A DNA stretch of 38,534 nt, from NCBI GenBank assembly GCA_003551925.1, contig PUOA01000305.1:1-38534 (forward strand), written 5' to 3'. Shown piece after piece: positions 21,443-34,348 of the stretch (position 1 is its first letter; each line of letters starts with the position of its first letter). A model generated the notes under the pieces. That model saw only the letters and a program-made list of their open reading frames with translations. It was not told where the DNA came from and searched no databases. Made by a program: the position numbers and the translations under genes. This DNA comes from Paracoccaceae bacterium. Lineage in GTDB: Bacteria > Pseudomonadota > Alphaproteobacteria > Rhodobacterales > Rhodobacteraceae.

Positions 21443-22390
21443 TCAGCGGCCGCGGATGCGTGGGTCGAGCGCGTCGCGCAGCCCGTCGCCGATGTAGTTC
21501 ACGCTCAGCACGGTGAGCGAGATGAACACGCCGGGCCAGACCACGCGGGCGGGATACTGCTCGATCCAGTCGCGGCCATCATAGAGGATCCGCCCCCAGG
21601 TCGGAAAATCCGGCGGGAAGCCGAGGCCGAGGAAGGACAGCGCCGATTCGGTGATGATCGCGGTGGCGATGCCCAGCGTGGCCGACACCATGATCGGCGA
21701 CATCACGTTGGGCAGGATGTGGCGCGTGTTGATCCGCCGCGAGGGCGTGCCGATCGAGCGCGCGGCCAGGACGAATTCGCGCTCCTTCAGCGCCAGCACG
21801 TCGCCGCGCACGATCCGCGCGGTCTGCATCCAGCTGGTGATGGCGATGGCGAACACGATCAGCAGGAACACCCCCGTCGCCTGCCCGAACATGCCTTCGA
21901 GCGTGTCGCGGAACAGCGTGACCAGGATCAGCAGCAAGGGCAGCAGCGGCAGCGCCAGGAACAGATCGGTGAGCCGCATCAGCGGGCCGTCCATCGGCTT
22001 GAAATACCCCGCCAGCACCCCGATCAGCGTGCCCAGCAGCAGCCCCAGCAGCATCGCCACCAGCCCCACCGCAACCGAGACGCGCCCGCCATACATCATC
22101 CGCGCCAGGATATCGCGGCCCAACTGGTCGGTGCCCATCGGGTGCGCCCAGCTCGAGCCCTGATTGCGCGAGCGGATATCGATCAGGCCGGGATCGACCG
22201 CCCAGATCCACGGACCGGCGGTGACGAACAGCAGGATCGAGATGAACACGATCATCCCCGCCAGCGCGCCCTTGTGGGTCTTGAACTGGTCCCAGACGTC
22301 CCACCACTGGTTGCGCGGCGGGCGCAGGTCGTGGACGTCCTCGGCCGGGGGCGGCGGGGTGCCCGAAGGCTGCATCGAGGCGTCAGTCAT
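21443..22390 (-). CDS. Peptide ABC transporter permease (DppC/OppC type)
   Basis: HPMGTDQLGRDILARMMYGGRVSVAVG; HILPNVMSPI. Confidence 0.95.
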   Translation of the reverse strand: MTDASMQPSGTPPPPAEDVHDLRPPRNQWWDVWDQFKTHKGALAGMIVFISILLFVTAGPWIWAVDPGLIDIRSRNQGSSWAHPMGTDQLGRDILARMMYGGRVSVAVGLVAMLLGLLLGTLIGVLAGYFKPMDGPLMRLTDLFLALPLLPLLLILVTLFRDTLEGMFGQATGVFLLIVFAIAITSWMQTARIVRGDVLALKEREFVLAARSIGTPSRRINTRHILPNVMSPIMVSATLGIATAIITESALSFLGLGFPPDFPTWGRILYDGRDWIEQYPARVVWPGVFISLTVLSVNYIGDGLRDALDPRIRGR

Positions 22391-23390
22391 AGCGGATCCT
22401 CGGGTCCAGGATGCCGTAGAGCACGTCGGCGATCAGGTTGAACAGCACGATCAGGATCGCGAAGATGAAGGTGATGGTCTGCACCATCGGCCAGTCGCTG
22501 ACATAGATCGCGCGGATCAGCGCATCTCCCAGCCCGTTCACGCGAAAGATCTGTTCGGTGATGATCGCGCCGGTGAACACCGTGGGAATGCCGATGGCGA
22601 TCACGGTCACGACCGGGATCATCGAGTTGCGCAGCACATGCACCAGCACCACGGTCTTTTCGCGCAGCCCCTTGGCGCGCGCGGTGCGCACATAGTCCTG
22701 GTTGAGGTTGTCGAGCATCGAGGCGCGCATGAAGCGGCTGATCTGGCTGGCGTTGAACAGCGCGAGCACCGCCACGGGCATGGCGATCTGGCGGACCTGG
22801 AACACGAAGCTGTCCCAGTCGCGCACCTGATGCGTGGTGTCATACATCGACGGGAACCACCCCAGCCAGACCGAGAAGATCAGGATGAAGACCACCCCGG
22901 TAAAGAAGGTCGGCACCGAAAACCCCACCATCGACACGAAGGTGCCGGCCTGGTCGAACCACGAATACTGCCGGTAGGCCGAGATCACGCCGATCGGCAC
23001 CGCGATCAGGATGCCGAACAGATAGCCCAGCCCCACGACCCACAGCGTCTGCGGCATCCGTTGCACGATGATGTCCCCCACCGGCGAGCGGGTCTGCCAC
23101 GACAGGATGCGCGGGCCTTCGACCCCGATGTTCCAGCCGGTGGCGTTGGCGATCATGTGCGAGGGTTCGACCACCACCATCATGTGCAGCCATTTGACAT
23201 ACCGCACCAGCACCGGATCGCCCAGGCCCAGCGCAAGGCGCATCTGCTCGCGCACCTCGGGGGGGATGGTCAGCGGCAGGCTGGCGGTCGGATCGCCCGG
23301 CGCCATGTCCAGCATCAGGAACACGATGAGCGAGATCACCAGCACGGTGGGCACGGCAAAGGCCAGCCGGCGAAGGGTGTAGTTGAGCAT
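22383..23390 (-). CDS. Peptide ABC transporter permease (DppB/OppB type)
   Basis: MLNYTLRRLAFAVPTVLVISLIVF; DYVRTARAKGL; 8-nt overlap with the downstream permease gene. Confidence 0.95.
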   Translation of the reverse strand: MLNYTLRRLAFAVPTVLVISLIVFLMLDMAPGDPTASLPLTIPPEVREQMRLALGLGDPVLVRYVKWLHMMVVVEPSHMIANATGWNIGVEGPRILSWQTRSPVGDIIVQRMPQTLWVVGLGYLFGILIAVPIGVISAYRQYSWFDQAGTFVSMVGFSVPTFFTGVVFILIFSVWLGWFPSMYDTTHQVRDWDSFVFQVRQIAMPVAVLALFNASQISRFMRASMLDNLNQDYVRTARAKGLREKTVVLVHVLRNSMIPVVTVIAIGIPTVFTGAIITEQIFRVNGLGDALIRAIYVSDWPMVQTITFIFAILIVLFNLIADVLYGILDPRIRYD

Positions 23391-23428
23391 CGGCGGGTGC
23401 CCCGCGGGTTGCGGCGTCAATCACGGAT

Positions 23429-23459
23429 GCCCGCCCCGGCGGCGCTGGCCGGGGCGGGC
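23429..23459 (-). terminator. Stem-loop between the SBP and permease genes (attenuator or mRNA stabiliser)
   Basis: GCCCGCCCCGGC-ggcgctg-GCCGGGGCGGGC, 12-bp perfect stem, no U-tract. Confidence 0.65.
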
Positions 23460-23474
23460 GGGGTCAGGGGTGGA

Positions 23475-25190
23475 TCACTCCTCGATCCGGTACCATTCGG
23501 CCTGGTTCCAGTGCTCGGAATCCCAGACGTTCATGACGATCCCGCCGACGGTGGTCGATGCCGCCGACACCCGGCCGCGCGCGACCAGCGGCAGATGCGC
23601 GAAGTCCTGCACGAACATGTCGTTGAGCGCGATCACCAGCTCGACCCGCCGGTCGGGGTCGGGCTCGCGGTTCAGTTCGGACCAGAGCGCGTCATACTCC
23701 TCGTTGCAGTAACGGTTGATGTTCTGGCCCTGCCACTGGGTGTCGGGCTGCGGCTCGCGTCCGCAGCGGCGCTGTTCCAGGTGCGGCGTGGGGTCGGTGC
23801 CCTCGAACAGCGAGGCATACATCTGCACATCGGCGTAGAACTTCAGATAGGTGTCCGGGCTGCCCGGGTCCGATCCGAAGAACACACCGGCGTCGATGTT
23901 GCGCAGCCGCGTGTCGATGCCGATCTCGCGCCACCACTGCTGGATCAGCGCCTGGAAGTCCTGCCGCACGGCGTTGGTCGAGGTCTGGAACAGCAGCTCC
24001 AGCCGCTCGCCATCCCTGGTGCGGATGCCGTCGGAGCCCATCTCCCAGCCGGCCTCGTCCAGCAGCTCGTTGGCGCGGTCGATGTCCTGCACAAGGCACG
24101 CGTCGTTGTTGGGCGAGGCCATCGCCGGCGGCGCGACGATGAAGTTGCAGGTCGGCTGGCCCATCGGGCCGAAGCCGATCTCGGTCAGCAATTCGCGGTC
24201 GATGGCCAGCGACAGCGCCTCGCGCACGCGGATGTCCGACAGGATCGGGTGCGGGTGCTGACGGGTCGCGCGCTCGCCCTCGGGCAGGCTGGGCGAGGGG
24301 TCGGTGAAGTTGATCTCGATCCGCTCCATCAGCGGGCCGAAATCGACCAGCAGCTCGCCGCGGCCGCCAGCCTCCATCTGCTCGATCACCTCGGGGGCGA
24401 GCTGCAGGTTCCATGCGTAGTCCATCTCGCCGGTCTGGAACACGGCGCGCGCGGCACCCGCCGCGTCACCGCCGCCCGCCCAGGTGATGGTCTGGAAATA
24501 GGGCTGCGTGGGCACGCGGTAGTTGGGGTTGGCTTCGAACTGCACCACGTCGTTGGGCCGGAAATCGGTGACCACATAAGGCCCGGTGCCGATCGGGGCG
24601 AAGTTCGCATCGGTGCATTCGGGCGCGCGGGTGCCGGTGCAGTCCTGGAACTGCGCGCGTTGGATGATCGGCGAGCCCGCGCCCACGAAGGGCAGATAGG
24701 GGTTCGGGGTCGCGTCCTCGAAGCTCACCACGATGGTGCGGTCGTCCACGGCCTCGACGCTCTCGACGCCGGCGAAGCGGTCGCGATAGGCGCACCCGCC
24801 TTCGGGGTGGGTGCAGTATTCCCAGGTGAACACCACGTCATCGGCGGTCACCTCGGTTCCGTCGGACCACAGAAGCCCCTCGGACAGCACCCAGGTGATC
24901 GATTTCAGATCCTCGCTCACGCCGCCATTGTCCAGCGTCGGAACCTCGTCCACCAGCCACGGGGTCAGCTCGCCCATGTTGTCGAAGCGCGCCAGCGGCT
25001 CCAGCACGATCGAGGCGGCGTTCATCTCCTTGGTGCCGCCGGACAGGAAGACGTTCATGGTCGAAATGGCTTGCCAGTAGATCATGTTCAGATGACCCGA
25101 CGAGCCGCGCTCGCGCTCCTGGGCCAGGGCCATGCCGGGGATCAGCGCCGCGGCGGCGACCGCGCCCATCAATGCCGTTCTGTGTCTCAT
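23475..25190 (-). CDS. Peptide ABC transporter substrate-binding protein (SBP family 5)
   Basis: Signal peptide ...LIPGMALAQ; family-5 SBP pattern ([24 protein letters not shown]). Confidence 0.94.
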   Translation of the reverse strand: MRHRTALMGAVAAAALIPGMALAQERERGSSGHLNMIYWQAISTMNVFLSGGTKEMNAASIVLEPLARFDNMGELTPWLVDEVPTLDNGGVSEDLKSITWVLSEGLLWSDGTEVTADDVVFTWEYCTHPEGGCAYRDRFAGVESVEAVDDRTIVVSFEDATPNPYLPFVGAGSPIIQRAQFQDCTGTRAPECTDANFAPIGTGPYVVTDFRPNDVVQFEANPNYRVPTQPYFQTITWAGGGDAAGAARAVFQTGEMDYAWNLQLAPEVIEQMEAGGRGELLVDFGPLMERIEINFTDPSPSLPEGERATRQHPHPILSDIRVREALSLAIDRELLTEIGFGPMGQPTCNFIVAPPAMASPNNDACLVQDIDRANELLDEAGWEMGSDGIRTRDGERLELLFQTSTNAVRQDFQALIQQWWREIGIDTRLRNIDAGVFFGSDPGSPDTYLKFYADVQMYASLFEGTDPTPHLEQRRCGREPQPDTQWQGQNINRYCNEEYDALWSELNREPDPDRRVELVIALNDMFVQDFAHLPLVARGRVSAASTTVGGIVMNVWDSEHWNQAEWYRIEE

Positions 25191-26259
25191 GCGTCCTCTC
25201 CTTGCTGGATGCTTGTATTCGTTGGGGTGGCGCCGGTTGATCCGGCGCTCTGGTCGTGCGCGGCGCTGTCAGCCTCGAGAAGGTGGCAGGCCACGAAATG
25301 CCCGGGCCGATGCTCGCGGTAGGGCGGATCGACCCGGTGGCAGATCTCCATCACCTTGGGGCAGCGCGTGCAGAAATTGCAGCCCTTTGGCGGATTGGCG
25401 GGCGAGGGCACGTCGCCCTTGAGGATGATGCGCTCCACCCGCGCCTCGAGCGCGGGGTCGGGCTCGGGGACGGCGGACATCAGCGCCTCGGTGTAGGGGT
25501 GCAGCGGGCGCTCATAAAGCGCGTCGCGGTCGGCGAGTTCCACGATCTTGCCCAGATACATCACCGCCACGCGGTCGGCGATATGGCGCACCATGCTCAG
25601 GTCGTGGCTGATGAACATGTAGGTCAGCCCGAAGTCGTCCTGCAGCTTCTCAAGCAGGTTCACCACCTGGGCCTGGATCGACACGTCGAGCGCGGCGATG
25701 GGTTCGTCGCAAACGATGAACCTGGGGTTCAGCGCCAGCGCGCGCGCGATCCCGATCCGCTGGCGCTGCCCGCCCGAGAACGCGTGCGGGTAGCGGTTGG
25801 CGAAGTTGCGGTTCAGTCCGACCGCGTCCATCAGCTCGAACACCCGCTCCAGCCGTGCCTTGCCCGACAGCTTGCCGTGTTCTTCCAGTGGCTCGGCGAT
25901 GATGCCCGCCACGGTCATGCGCGGGTTCAGACACGCCTGCGGGTCCTGGAACACCATCTGCATCGCCGGGCGCATCCGGCGCAGCGAGGACTGGCCCATG
26001 GTGCCGATCTCGGTCCCGTCGATCCTGATCGAGCCTTCGGTGATGTCATAAAGCCGCAGCACCGCGCGCCCGCAGGTGGACTTGCCGCAGCCGGATTCGC
26101 CCACGATGCCAAGCGTTTCGCCCTCGTAGATGTCGAAGCTGACATCGTCGACCGCCTTGATCGCGCCGACCTTCCGGCGCAGCAGCCCGCCCGCGATGGG
26201 GAAGTGCATCTTGAGGTTCTTCACCTCGACCAGCTTCTTGCGCGGGCGCGCGGGGGCGC

Positions 26260-26263
<4 letters not shown>
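25187..26263 (-). CDS. Oligopeptide/dipeptide ABC transporter ATP-binding protein (OppF/DppF type)
   Basis: [31 protein letters not shown]-terminal [14 protein letters not shown]. Confidence 0.95.
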
Positions 26264-27261
<998 letters not shown>

Positions 27262-27409
27262 CTATCCCTCCCCGGGACGTATGAGATCGTTGACAAGCAA
27301 GGTCTTGCGCCTCGCCTTGCCAAAAGCATGGCCGATTTCTGCAATGCCTGACAAGCGGTTTTCCCGGGCTCTGCGCAAATCGCGGGCAACCTGCCGGAAC
27401 TGCACAAAA

Positions 27410-27436
27410 AAACCCCCGGCACGGGGCCGGGGGTTT
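27410..27436 (-). terminator. Rho-independent terminator of glnA
   Basis: AAACCCCCGGC-acggg-GCCGGGGGTTT followed on the minus strand by a T-tract. Confidence 0.9.
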
Positions 27437-27456
27437 CGAAGCGCAACAGCCGTCGA

Positions 27457-28863
27457 TCAGCAGCTGTAATACAGCTGATACTCGATCGGGTGCGGGGTGT
27501 GCTCGTAGGCGTAGACCTCTTCCCACTTCAGCTCGATATAGCCGTCGAGCTGGCTCTTGGTGAACACGTCGCCCGCCAGCAGGAATTCGTGGTCGGCTTC
27601 CAGCGCGCCGATCGCCTCGCGCAGCGAGCCGCAGACGGTGGGGATGCCGGCCAGTTCCTCGGGGGGCAGGTCATAGAGATCCTTGTCCGAAGCCTCGCCC
27701 GGGTCGATCTTGTTCTTGATCCCGTCGATCCCGGCCATCAGCAGCGCCGAGAACGCCAGATACGGGTTGCAGGACGGATCGGGGAAGCGGGCCTCGACGC
27801 GCTTGGCCTTGGGGCTTTCCGACCACGGAATCCGGATCGAGGCCGAACGGTTGCGCGCCGAATAGGCCAGCAGCACGGGGGCCTCGAAGCCCGGGATCAG
27901 GCGCTTGTAGCTGTTGGTCGAGGGGTTGGTGAACGCGTTCAGCGCCTTGGCGTGCTTGAGGATGCCGCCGATGAACCACAGCGCCTCCTGGCTGAGATCG
28001 GCGTATTTGTCGCCCGCGAAGAGCGGCTTGCCGTCTTTCCAGATCGACATGTTGCAGTGCATGCCGGTGCCGTTGTCGCCCTTGATGGGCTTGGGCATGA
28101 AGGTCGCGGTGCGGCCATAGGCGTGGGCCACGTTGTGCACGACATACTTGTATTTCAGCAGCTCGTCCGACTGCTTGGTCAGCGAGTTGAAGATCAGCCC
28201 CAGCTCGTGCTGGCACGAGGCGACCTCGTGGTGATGCTTGTCCACGTTCATGCCCATTTCCTTCATGGTGGTGAGCATTTCCGAACGCAGATCCATCCCG
28301 CCATCGGTGGGGTTGACCGGGAAGTAGCCGCCCTTCAGGCCCGGGCGGTGGCCCATGTTGCCCTGTTCGTATTCGGTGTCGGTGTTCCACGACCCGTCGA
28401 TGGCGTCGACCTCGTAGGACACCTTGTTGGTGGCGACCTGGAAGCGCACGTCATCGAACACGAAGAACTCGGCCTCGGGGCCGAAATAGGCGGTGTCGCC
28501 GATGCCGCTGGACTTCAGGTAGGCCTCGGCCTTGACGGCGGTGCCGCGGGGGTCGCGGTCATAGTGCTCGCCGGTGTCGGGCTCCAGGATGTTGCAGTGC
28601 AGGCAGATGGTCTTTTCGGCGTAGAACGGGTCGACATAGGCGCTGTCGGTGTCGGGCATCAGCTTCATGTCCGACTGGTCGATCGACTTGAACCCGGCGA
28701 TGGACGAGCCGTCGAACATCAGGCCTTCCTCGAGGAAGTCCTCATCGACCTGGTCGGCCATCATGGTGACATGCTGCAGCCGGCCGCGCGGGTCGGTGAA
28801 GCGGATGTCGACGTATTTGGCGTCCTCGCTCTTGATCAGGTTCAGAACGTCAGAGGTGCTCAT
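27457..28863 (-). CDS. glnA: Glutamine synthetase type I
   Basis: [40 protein letters not shown], adenylylation-site-like [25 protein letters not shown] terminus. Confidence 0.98.
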   Translation of the reverse strand: MSTSDVLNLIKSEDAKYVDIRFTDPRGRLQHVTMMADQVDEDFLEEGLMFDGSSIAGFKSIDQSDMKLMPDTDSAYVDPFYAEKTICLHCNILEPDTGEHYDRDPRGTAVKAEAYLKSSGIGDTAYFGPEAEFFVFDDVRFQVATNKVSYEVDAIDGSWNTDTEYEQGNMGHRPGLKGGYFPVNPTDGGMDLRSEMLTTMKEMGMNVDKHHHEVASCQHELGLIFNSLTKQSDELLKYKYVVHNVAHAYGRTATFMPKPIKGDNGTGMHCNMSIWKDGKPLFAGDKYADLSQEALWFIGGILKHAKALNAFTNPSTNSYKRLIPGFEAPVLLAYSARNRSASIRIPWSESPKAKRVEARFPDPSCNPYLAFSALLMAGIDGIKNKIDPGEASDKDLYDLPPEELAGIPTVCGSLREAIGALEADHEFLLAGDVFTKSQLDGYIELKWEEVYAYEHTPHPIEYQLYYSC

Positions 28864-28920
28864 CGCTTGTTCATCCCTTTGCTGTTGTGGGGTATGGGTC
28901 TGGGGTTCGGGGCGCCGCGC

Positions 28921-29295
<375 letters not shown>

Positions 29296-29433
29296 TCAGA
29301 CCATTTCGGCGTGACAGGGACAATGCGTGCTGCCCCCGGGGCGAGGGCCTGCGGAGTGGATTCTGTGGCGGCGCCCGAAATTTGTGCAAAATGGCGCTTT
29401 GGTGGGCAGTTTTGAAATCCTGGATGCGCGGCC

Positions 29434-30939
29434 GTGACTGAAATCATGACATGTGCTCAAATGCGCGACGCTGAGTTGCGCGCCATCGACTCGGGGTGTG
29501 TGAGCGGCGAGGGGCTGATGGAGCGCGCCGGGGCGGGGGTCGCGGACGCGATCCACGGCCTCTGGCCGGGGCTTGCCGGGGGCTGCGCGCATGTGCTTGC
29601 CGGGCCCGGCAACAACGGCGGCGACGGCTATGTGATCGCGCGACTGCTGGCGGTGCGGGGCTGGGGCGTGCAGGTGTTCGCCATCGGCGATCCCGCGCGC
29701 CTGCCGCCCGATGCGCGCGCCAACGCCGCGCGCTGGCAGGCGATGGGCGGCGTGGTTCGCCCGCTCGGGGATGCGCCGGCCGCCCCCGCGCCCGATCTGG
29801 TGGTCGATGCGCTGTTCGGCACCGGGCTTTCGCGCCCGCCCGAGGGCGCGGCGCTGGCCGCGCTCGAGGCCGCGGCGCGCGGCGCGGCGCGCGCGGTCGC
29901 GGTGGACATTCCCAGCGGTGTGTGCGGCGAGAGCGGGCGCGCGCTCGCCGCGCCGCTGGCGGCCGATCTGACGGTGACGTTCCACCGCGCGAAGCCCGGG
30001 CATTACCTGGCCGATGGTCCGGCGCGCTGCGGGCGCGTGGTGGTGGCCGATATCGGGCTGCCCGATGACGGCAGGGCGCATCCGCGGCTCGCGCAGCCCA
30101 TGCGCGGGTTCGTGCAGGCGCGCGCCGGGCACAAATACGATCACGGCCATGCGTTGGTGCTCAGCGGCGGGGCAGGGCGCTCGGGTGCGGCGCGGCTGGC
30201 GGCGCGCGGGGCGCTGCGGGTGGGGGCGGGGCTGGTGACGCTGGGCGCGCCGGGCGCGGCGCTGCACGAGATCGCCTGCCAGATCACAGCGCTGATGCTG
30301 ACCCGGGTCGATGACGGGGACGCGTTGCGCGGCGTGCTGGTGGACCCGCGGCTGAACGCGCTCTGCCTCGGCCCCGGGCTGGGGACGGGGGCGCGGGCGG
30401 CGGCGTTGGTGGCGGCGGCCCTTGCCGCGCAGCGCGCCACGGTGCTGGATGCCGACGCGCTGAGCGTGCTGGCCGGCGATGAATCCCTGCGCGCCGCGCT
30501 GCATCCGGGCTGCGTGCTGACCCCGCATATGGGCGAATTCGCCCGGCTCTGCCCCGATCTGTCCGAGCGCCTGACGGCACCCGCCACGCGCGGGCCGGCC
30601 TTCGGGCGGCTCGATGCGGTGCAGGAGGCCGCGGCGCGCTTCGGCTGCACGGTGCTGCTCAAGGGCCCCGACACGGTGATCGCCGCGCCGGAGGCGGCGC
30701 CGGTGATCAGCGCTGCAGCCTATGACCGCGCCGCGCCGTGGCTGGCGACCGCCGGGGCGGGCGATGTGCTGGCGGGACTGATCAGCGGGCTTCTGGCGCA
30801 GGGGCTGGAGCCGCTCCGCGCCGCCGAAACCGCCGCCTGGCTGCATGTCGAGGCCGCGCGCCGGTTCGGCCCCGGGCTGATCGCCGAGGACCTGCCCGAG
30901 GCGCTGCCGCAGGTGCTGCGCGGGCTGCCGAGTGACTGA
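29434..30939 (+). CDS. nnr: Bifunctional NAD(P)H-hydrate epimerase / ADP-dependent NAD(P)H-hydrate dehydratase
   Basis: Epimerase GPGNNGGDGYVIARLL; dehydratase LTPHMGEFARL, TAGAGDVLAGLISGLLAQG; GTG start assumed (ATG alternative at 29446). Confidence 0.95.
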   Translation: MTEIMTCAQMRDAELRAIDSGCVSGEGLMERAGAGVADAIHGLWPGLAGGCAHVLAGPGNNGGDGYVIARLLAVRGWGVQVFAIGDPARLPPDARANAARWQAMGGVVRPLGDAPAAPAPDLVVDALFGTGLSRPPEGAALAALEAAARGAARAVAVDIPSGVCGESGRALAAPLAADLTVTFHRAKPGHYLADGPARCGRVVVADIGLPDDGRAHPRLAQPMRGFVQARAGHKYDHGHALVLSGGAGRSGAARLAARGALRVGAGLVTLGAPGAALHEIACQITALMLTRVDDGDALRGVLVDPRLNALCLGPGLGTGARAAALVAAALAAQRATVLDADALSVLAGDESLRAALHPGCVLTPHMGEFARLCPDLSERLTAPATRGPAFGRLDAVQEAAARFGCTVLLKGPDTVIAAPEAAPVISAAAYDRAAPWLATAGAGDVLAGLISGLLAQGLEPLRAAETAAWLHVEAARRFGPGLIAEDLPEALPQVLRGLPSD

Positions 30940-30962
30940 CCCCGATCGAGAGGCCCGCAACG

Positions 30963-31469
30963 ATGCCCGACTACCCCGCCCTTGCCGCCCGCCTGCGCGC
31001 GCTGACCGATGGCGAGCATGACGAGATCGCGCTGATGGCGACGCTGGCCTGCGAGATCCACCACAGCGACGCGCGCTTCGACTGGACCGGCTTCTACCGC
31101 GTGACCGAGCCGGGCGTGTTGCGCATCGGCCCCTATCAGGGCGGGCATGGCTGTCTGGTGATCCCGTTTTCGCGCGGGGTGTGCGGTGCGGCGGCGCGCA
31201 GCGGGCAGGTGCAACTGGTCCCCGATGTCGACGCGTTCCCCGGCCATATCGCCTGCGCGTCGTCGACCCGGTCCGAGCTGGTGCTGCCGGTGCATGACGG
31301 GGCAGGGCGCTTGCTGGGCGTGCTCGACATCGACAGCGACCAGCCCGACGCCTTCACCGACGACGACGCCCGCGCGCTGGAGGCGATCCTGGCAGAGGTG
31401 TTCGCGCAAAGCCGTGGCACGGCTTCGGCGGGGGGCGGTGCGACGGACGCGGCCAGCGGGGTCGCATGA
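30963..31469 (+). CDS. msrC: GAF-domain protein, free methionine-(R)-sulfoxide reductase-like
   Basis: GPYQGGHGCLVIPFSRGVCGAAA...FPGHIACASSTRSELVLP with the three fRMsr cysteines. Confidence 0.9.
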   Translation: MPDYPALAARLRALTDGEHDEIALMATLACEIHHSDARFDWTGFYRVTEPGVLRIGPYQGGHGCLVIPFSRGVCGAAARSGQVQLVPDVDAFPGHIACASSTRSELVLPVHDGAGRLLGVLDIDSDQPDAFTDDDARALEAILAEVFAQSRGTASAGGGATDAASGVA

Positions 31470-31471
31470 AA

Positions 31472-31493
31472 AAGGGGGCCGTGCGGCCCCCTT
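31472..31493. terminator. Terminator hairpin between convergent genes
   Basis: AAGGGGGCC-gtgc-GGCCCCCTT, with A5 upstream (U5 on the minus-strand transcript). Confidence 0.85.
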
Positions 31494-31514
31494 CGCCGGT
31501 GCGTGCTGGCGGGC

Positions 31515-31973
31515 TCAGTCCTCGGCGGTGTCGTCGAGGTTTTCCTCGACCGGGCTGAACTGCGCCAGATAGGCGAAGATATCCTCGCCGCTGCCGCGCA
31601 GGCGGTGATTCATGTTGCCGCGCGCACGGTTGTCGCCCAGAAAATCGCGCAGGAACCCGGTCTGGTTTTCCAGATAGGCGAGGAAGTTCTCCTCATCCCA
31701 GACCAACCCTTGCTCGCCGGCCTCGACCATGCTGGCCGAGAACCGGGTGTAGCCCTCATACGAGCCGGCCACGCGGCCGATCACACCGTAAAGGTTCGCC
31801 CCGGTGGGGCGCACCTGCGCGATCACCTCGCCATCGGGGCTTTCGATCCCGTGGCAGGCGGCGCATTGGCGAAAGTTCTCCTCGCCGGCTGCGGGGTCTC
31901 CGGCCAGCGCGCCGGTGGCGGCAATCGGCCCGACCAGCAGGGCTGCGGCCCCGATCGTCATCATCTTGTTCAT
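31515..31973 (-). CDS. c-type cytochrome (exported, single heme)
   Basis: Signal peptide and QCAACHGIES heme motif; candidate Met ligand in RARGNMNHRL. Confidence 0.92.
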   Translation of the reverse strand: MNKMMTIGAAALLVGPIAATGALAGDPAAGEENFRQCAACHGIESPDGEVIAQVRPTGANLYGVIGRVAGSYEGYTRFSASMVEAGEQGLVWDEENFLAYLENQTGFLRDFLGDNRARGNMNHRLRGSGEDIFAYLAQFSPVEENLDDTAED

Positions 31974-32126
31974 CGTCGTCCTCCTGTATCGCCGGGGCTG
32001 TGCCCGACCCTGTCGGCGTGGCCCGGGCTGGCGTCATGATGACGCGCGACCACAGCGCGCGGCCACATTATCAGCCCATGTGCCGCGATCAACGCGACCT
32101 TGTGGCACTGTGCGGGTGCAATGGAA

Positions 32127-32153
32127 AACGGCCCGGCACGACGCCGGGCCGTT
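32127..32153 (-). terminator. Rho-independent terminator of pnp
   Basis: AACGGCCCGGC-acgac-GCCGGGCCGTT; T-tract on the minus strand. Confidence 0.9.
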
Positions 32154-32174
32154 GCGCGTTCCGTCGCCGATGCC

Positions 32175-34301
32175 TCAGGCCTTTTCGGCCTGGATTTCCT
32201 GACCGGTGGCCTGGTCGACCATCTTCATGCCCAGCCGGACCTTGCCGCGGTCGTCGAAGCCCAGAAGCTTGACCTTGACCTCCTGGCCCTCCTTCAGCAC
32301 GTCCGAGGGGTGGTTGAGGCGCCGGTTCTCGATCTGGCTGACATGGACCAGCCCGTCGCGCTTGCCGAAGAAGTTCACGAAGGCGCCGAAATCGACCAGC
32401 TTGACCACGGTGCCGGTGTAGATCATGCCGACCTCGGGCTCGGCGACGATGCCGTGGATCATGTCGCGCGCCTTGTCGATGGCGCCCTGATCGCTCGAGG
32501 CGATCTTGATCATGCCGTCATCGTTGATGTCGACCTTGGCGCCCGAGACCTCGACGATCTCGCGGATGATCTTGCCCCCCGTTCCGATGACGTCGCGGAT
32601 CTTGTCGGTGGGGATCTGCATGGTCTCGATCTTGGGGGCATACTGGCTGAACCCGCCCGGGGTGGACAGCGCCTTGTTCATCTCGCCCAGGATGTGCATC
32701 CGCCCGTCCCTGGCCTGTGCCAGCGCCTGTTCCATGATCTCGAAGGTGATGCCGGCGACCTTGATGTCCATCTGCAGGCTGGTGATGCCCGCTTCGGTGC
32801 CCGCAACCTTGAAGTCCATGTCGCCGAGGTGGTCCTCATCGCCCAGGATGTCCGACAGCACCGCGAAGCGGCCGTCGGATTCCAGGATCAGCCCCATCGC
32901 CACGCCTGCCACCGGCGCCTTGAGCGGCACGCCCGCGTCCATCATCGACAGCGACCCGCCGCAGACCGTGGCCATCGAGCTGGACCCGTTCGATTCGGTG
33001 ATCTCGGAGACCACGCGGATCGTGTAGGGAAAGTCGGTCGCCGCGGGCAACACCGCCTGCAACGCGCGCCATGCAAGCTTGCCGTGGCCGATCTCGCGCC
33101 GTCCCGGAGGGCCGAAGCGGCCGACCTCGCCCACCGAATAGGGGGGGAAGTTGTAGTGCAGCAGGAAGTTGGCCTTCCATGTGCCGGTGAGCGCGTCCAT
33201 GAACTGCTCGTCATCGCCGGTGCCGAGCGTCGCCACGCACAGCGACTGCGTTTCGCCGCGGGTGAACAGCGCCGAGCCATGCGTGCGCGGCAGCACGCTG
33301 GTTTCCGCAACGATCGGCCGGATCGTGGTGCTGTCGCGCCCGTCGATGCGCGGCGCGCCGTTGATGATGTCGCCGCGCAGGATCTCGGCTTCGAGCTTCT
33401 TGAACGCGGCGCCGAGGTTCTCGTCGGCAAGCTCGTCCTCGCCCAGCGCAGCGCGCACGGCCTCGCGCGCGGCGGCGATGGCGTTGGTGCGCTCCTGCTT
33501 GTCCTTCAGCGCGAAGGCGGCGCGCATCAGCGGCTCGCCCTTGGCCTTCACCGCGGCATAAAGCGCGCTGTAGTCCGGGGGCGTGAAGTCGAAAGGCTCC
33601 TTCGCGGCGCTTTCGGCGAGCTCGATGATCAGGTCGATCACCGGCTGGCAGCTGTCATGCGCGAACTTGACCGCGCCCAGCATTTCGGCCTCCGACAGCT
33701 CATAGGCCTCGGATTCGACCATCATCACCGCATCGCGCGTGCCCGCGACCACCAGATCCAGCCGCTGCTCGGAATTCTCGCGCAGCTTGTGCATGTCCTC
33801 GCAGTCGGGGTTGAGGATGTATTCGCCGTTGGCATAGCCCACGCGCGCCGCCGCGATCGGGCCCATGAACGGCACCCCCGACAGCGTCAGCGCCGCCGAG
33901 GCCGCGATCATCGCCACGATGTCGGGCTCGTTCACCAGATCATGGCTGAGCACGGTGCAGATCACCAGCACCTCGTGCTTGAAGCCGTCGACGAACAGCG
34001 GCCGGATCGGCCGGTCGATCAGCCGCGAGGTCAGCGTTTCCTTTTCCGACGGCCGCGCCTCGCGCTTGAAGAAGCCGCCCGGCACCTTGCCGGCGGCGTA
34101 GTAGCGTTCCTGATAATGCACCGTGAGCGGAAAGAAGTCCTGCCCCGGCTTGGCCTGCTTGGCGAAGGTGACATTCGCCATGACGCTGGTGTCGCCCAGC
34201 GTGGCGATGACCGAGCCATCGGCCTGGCGGGCAACGCGGCCCGTTTCCAGTGTCAGCGTTTCACGGCCCCACTGGATCGATTTCGTCGTGATATCGAACA
34301 T
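32175..34301 (-). CDS. pnp: Polyribonucleotide nucleotidyltransferase (PNPase)
   Basis: [23 protein letters not shown] region [21 protein letters not shown]-terminal S1 domain. Confidence 0.98.
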   Translation of the reverse strand: MFDITTKSIQWGRETLTLETGRVARQADGSVIATLGDTSVMANVTFAKQAKPGQDFFPLTVHYQERYYAAGKVPGGFFKREARPSEKETLTSRLIDRPIRPLFVDGFKHEVLVICTVLSHDLVNEPDIVAMIAASAALTLSGVPFMGPIAAARVGYANGEYILNPDCEDMHKLRENSEQRLDLVVAGTRDAVMMVESEAYELSEAEMLGAVKFAHDSCQPVIDLIIELAESAAKEPFDFTPPDYSALYAAVKAKGEPLMRAAFALKDKQERTNAIAAAREAVRAALGEDELADENLGAAFKKLEAEILRGDIINGAPRIDGRDSTTIRPIVAETSVLPRTHGSALFTRGETQSLCVATLGTGDDEQFMDALTGTWKANFLLHYNFPPYSVGEVGRFGPPGRREIGHGKLAWRALQAVLPAATDFPYTIRVVSEITESNGSSSMATVCGGSLSMMDAGVPLKAPVAGVAMGLILESDGRFAVLSDILGDEDHLGDMDFKVAGTEAGITSLQMDIKVAGITFEIMEQALAQARDGRMHILGEMNKALSTPGGFSQYAPKIETMQIPTDKIRDVIGTGGKIIREIVEVSGAKVDINDDGMIKIASSDQGAIDKARDMIHGIVAEPEVGMIYTGTVVKLVDFGAFVNFFGKRDGLVHVSQIENRRLNHPSDVLKEGQEVKVKLLGFDDRGKVRLGMKMVDQATGQEIQAEKA

Positions 34302-34316
34302 GTCTGCATCCTGTAT

Positions 34317-34348
34317 GGGAGCGTTTCCGGGCGTATCCCGGCCCTCCC
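34317..34348 (-). promoter_or_regulatory. Nested hairpin in the pnp 5' leader
   Basis: GGGAG...CCGGG-cgtat-CCCGG..CTCCC, about 16-47 nt upstream of the pnp start. Confidence 0.55.

Noticed and set aside
22164-25322. 1052-aa plus-strand ORF antisense to the peptide permease and SBP genes
   Set aside because: Frame-shadow of a GC-rich genome: composition is His/Arg/Gln/Gly-rich with no domain, and the minus-strand genes have clear family motifs
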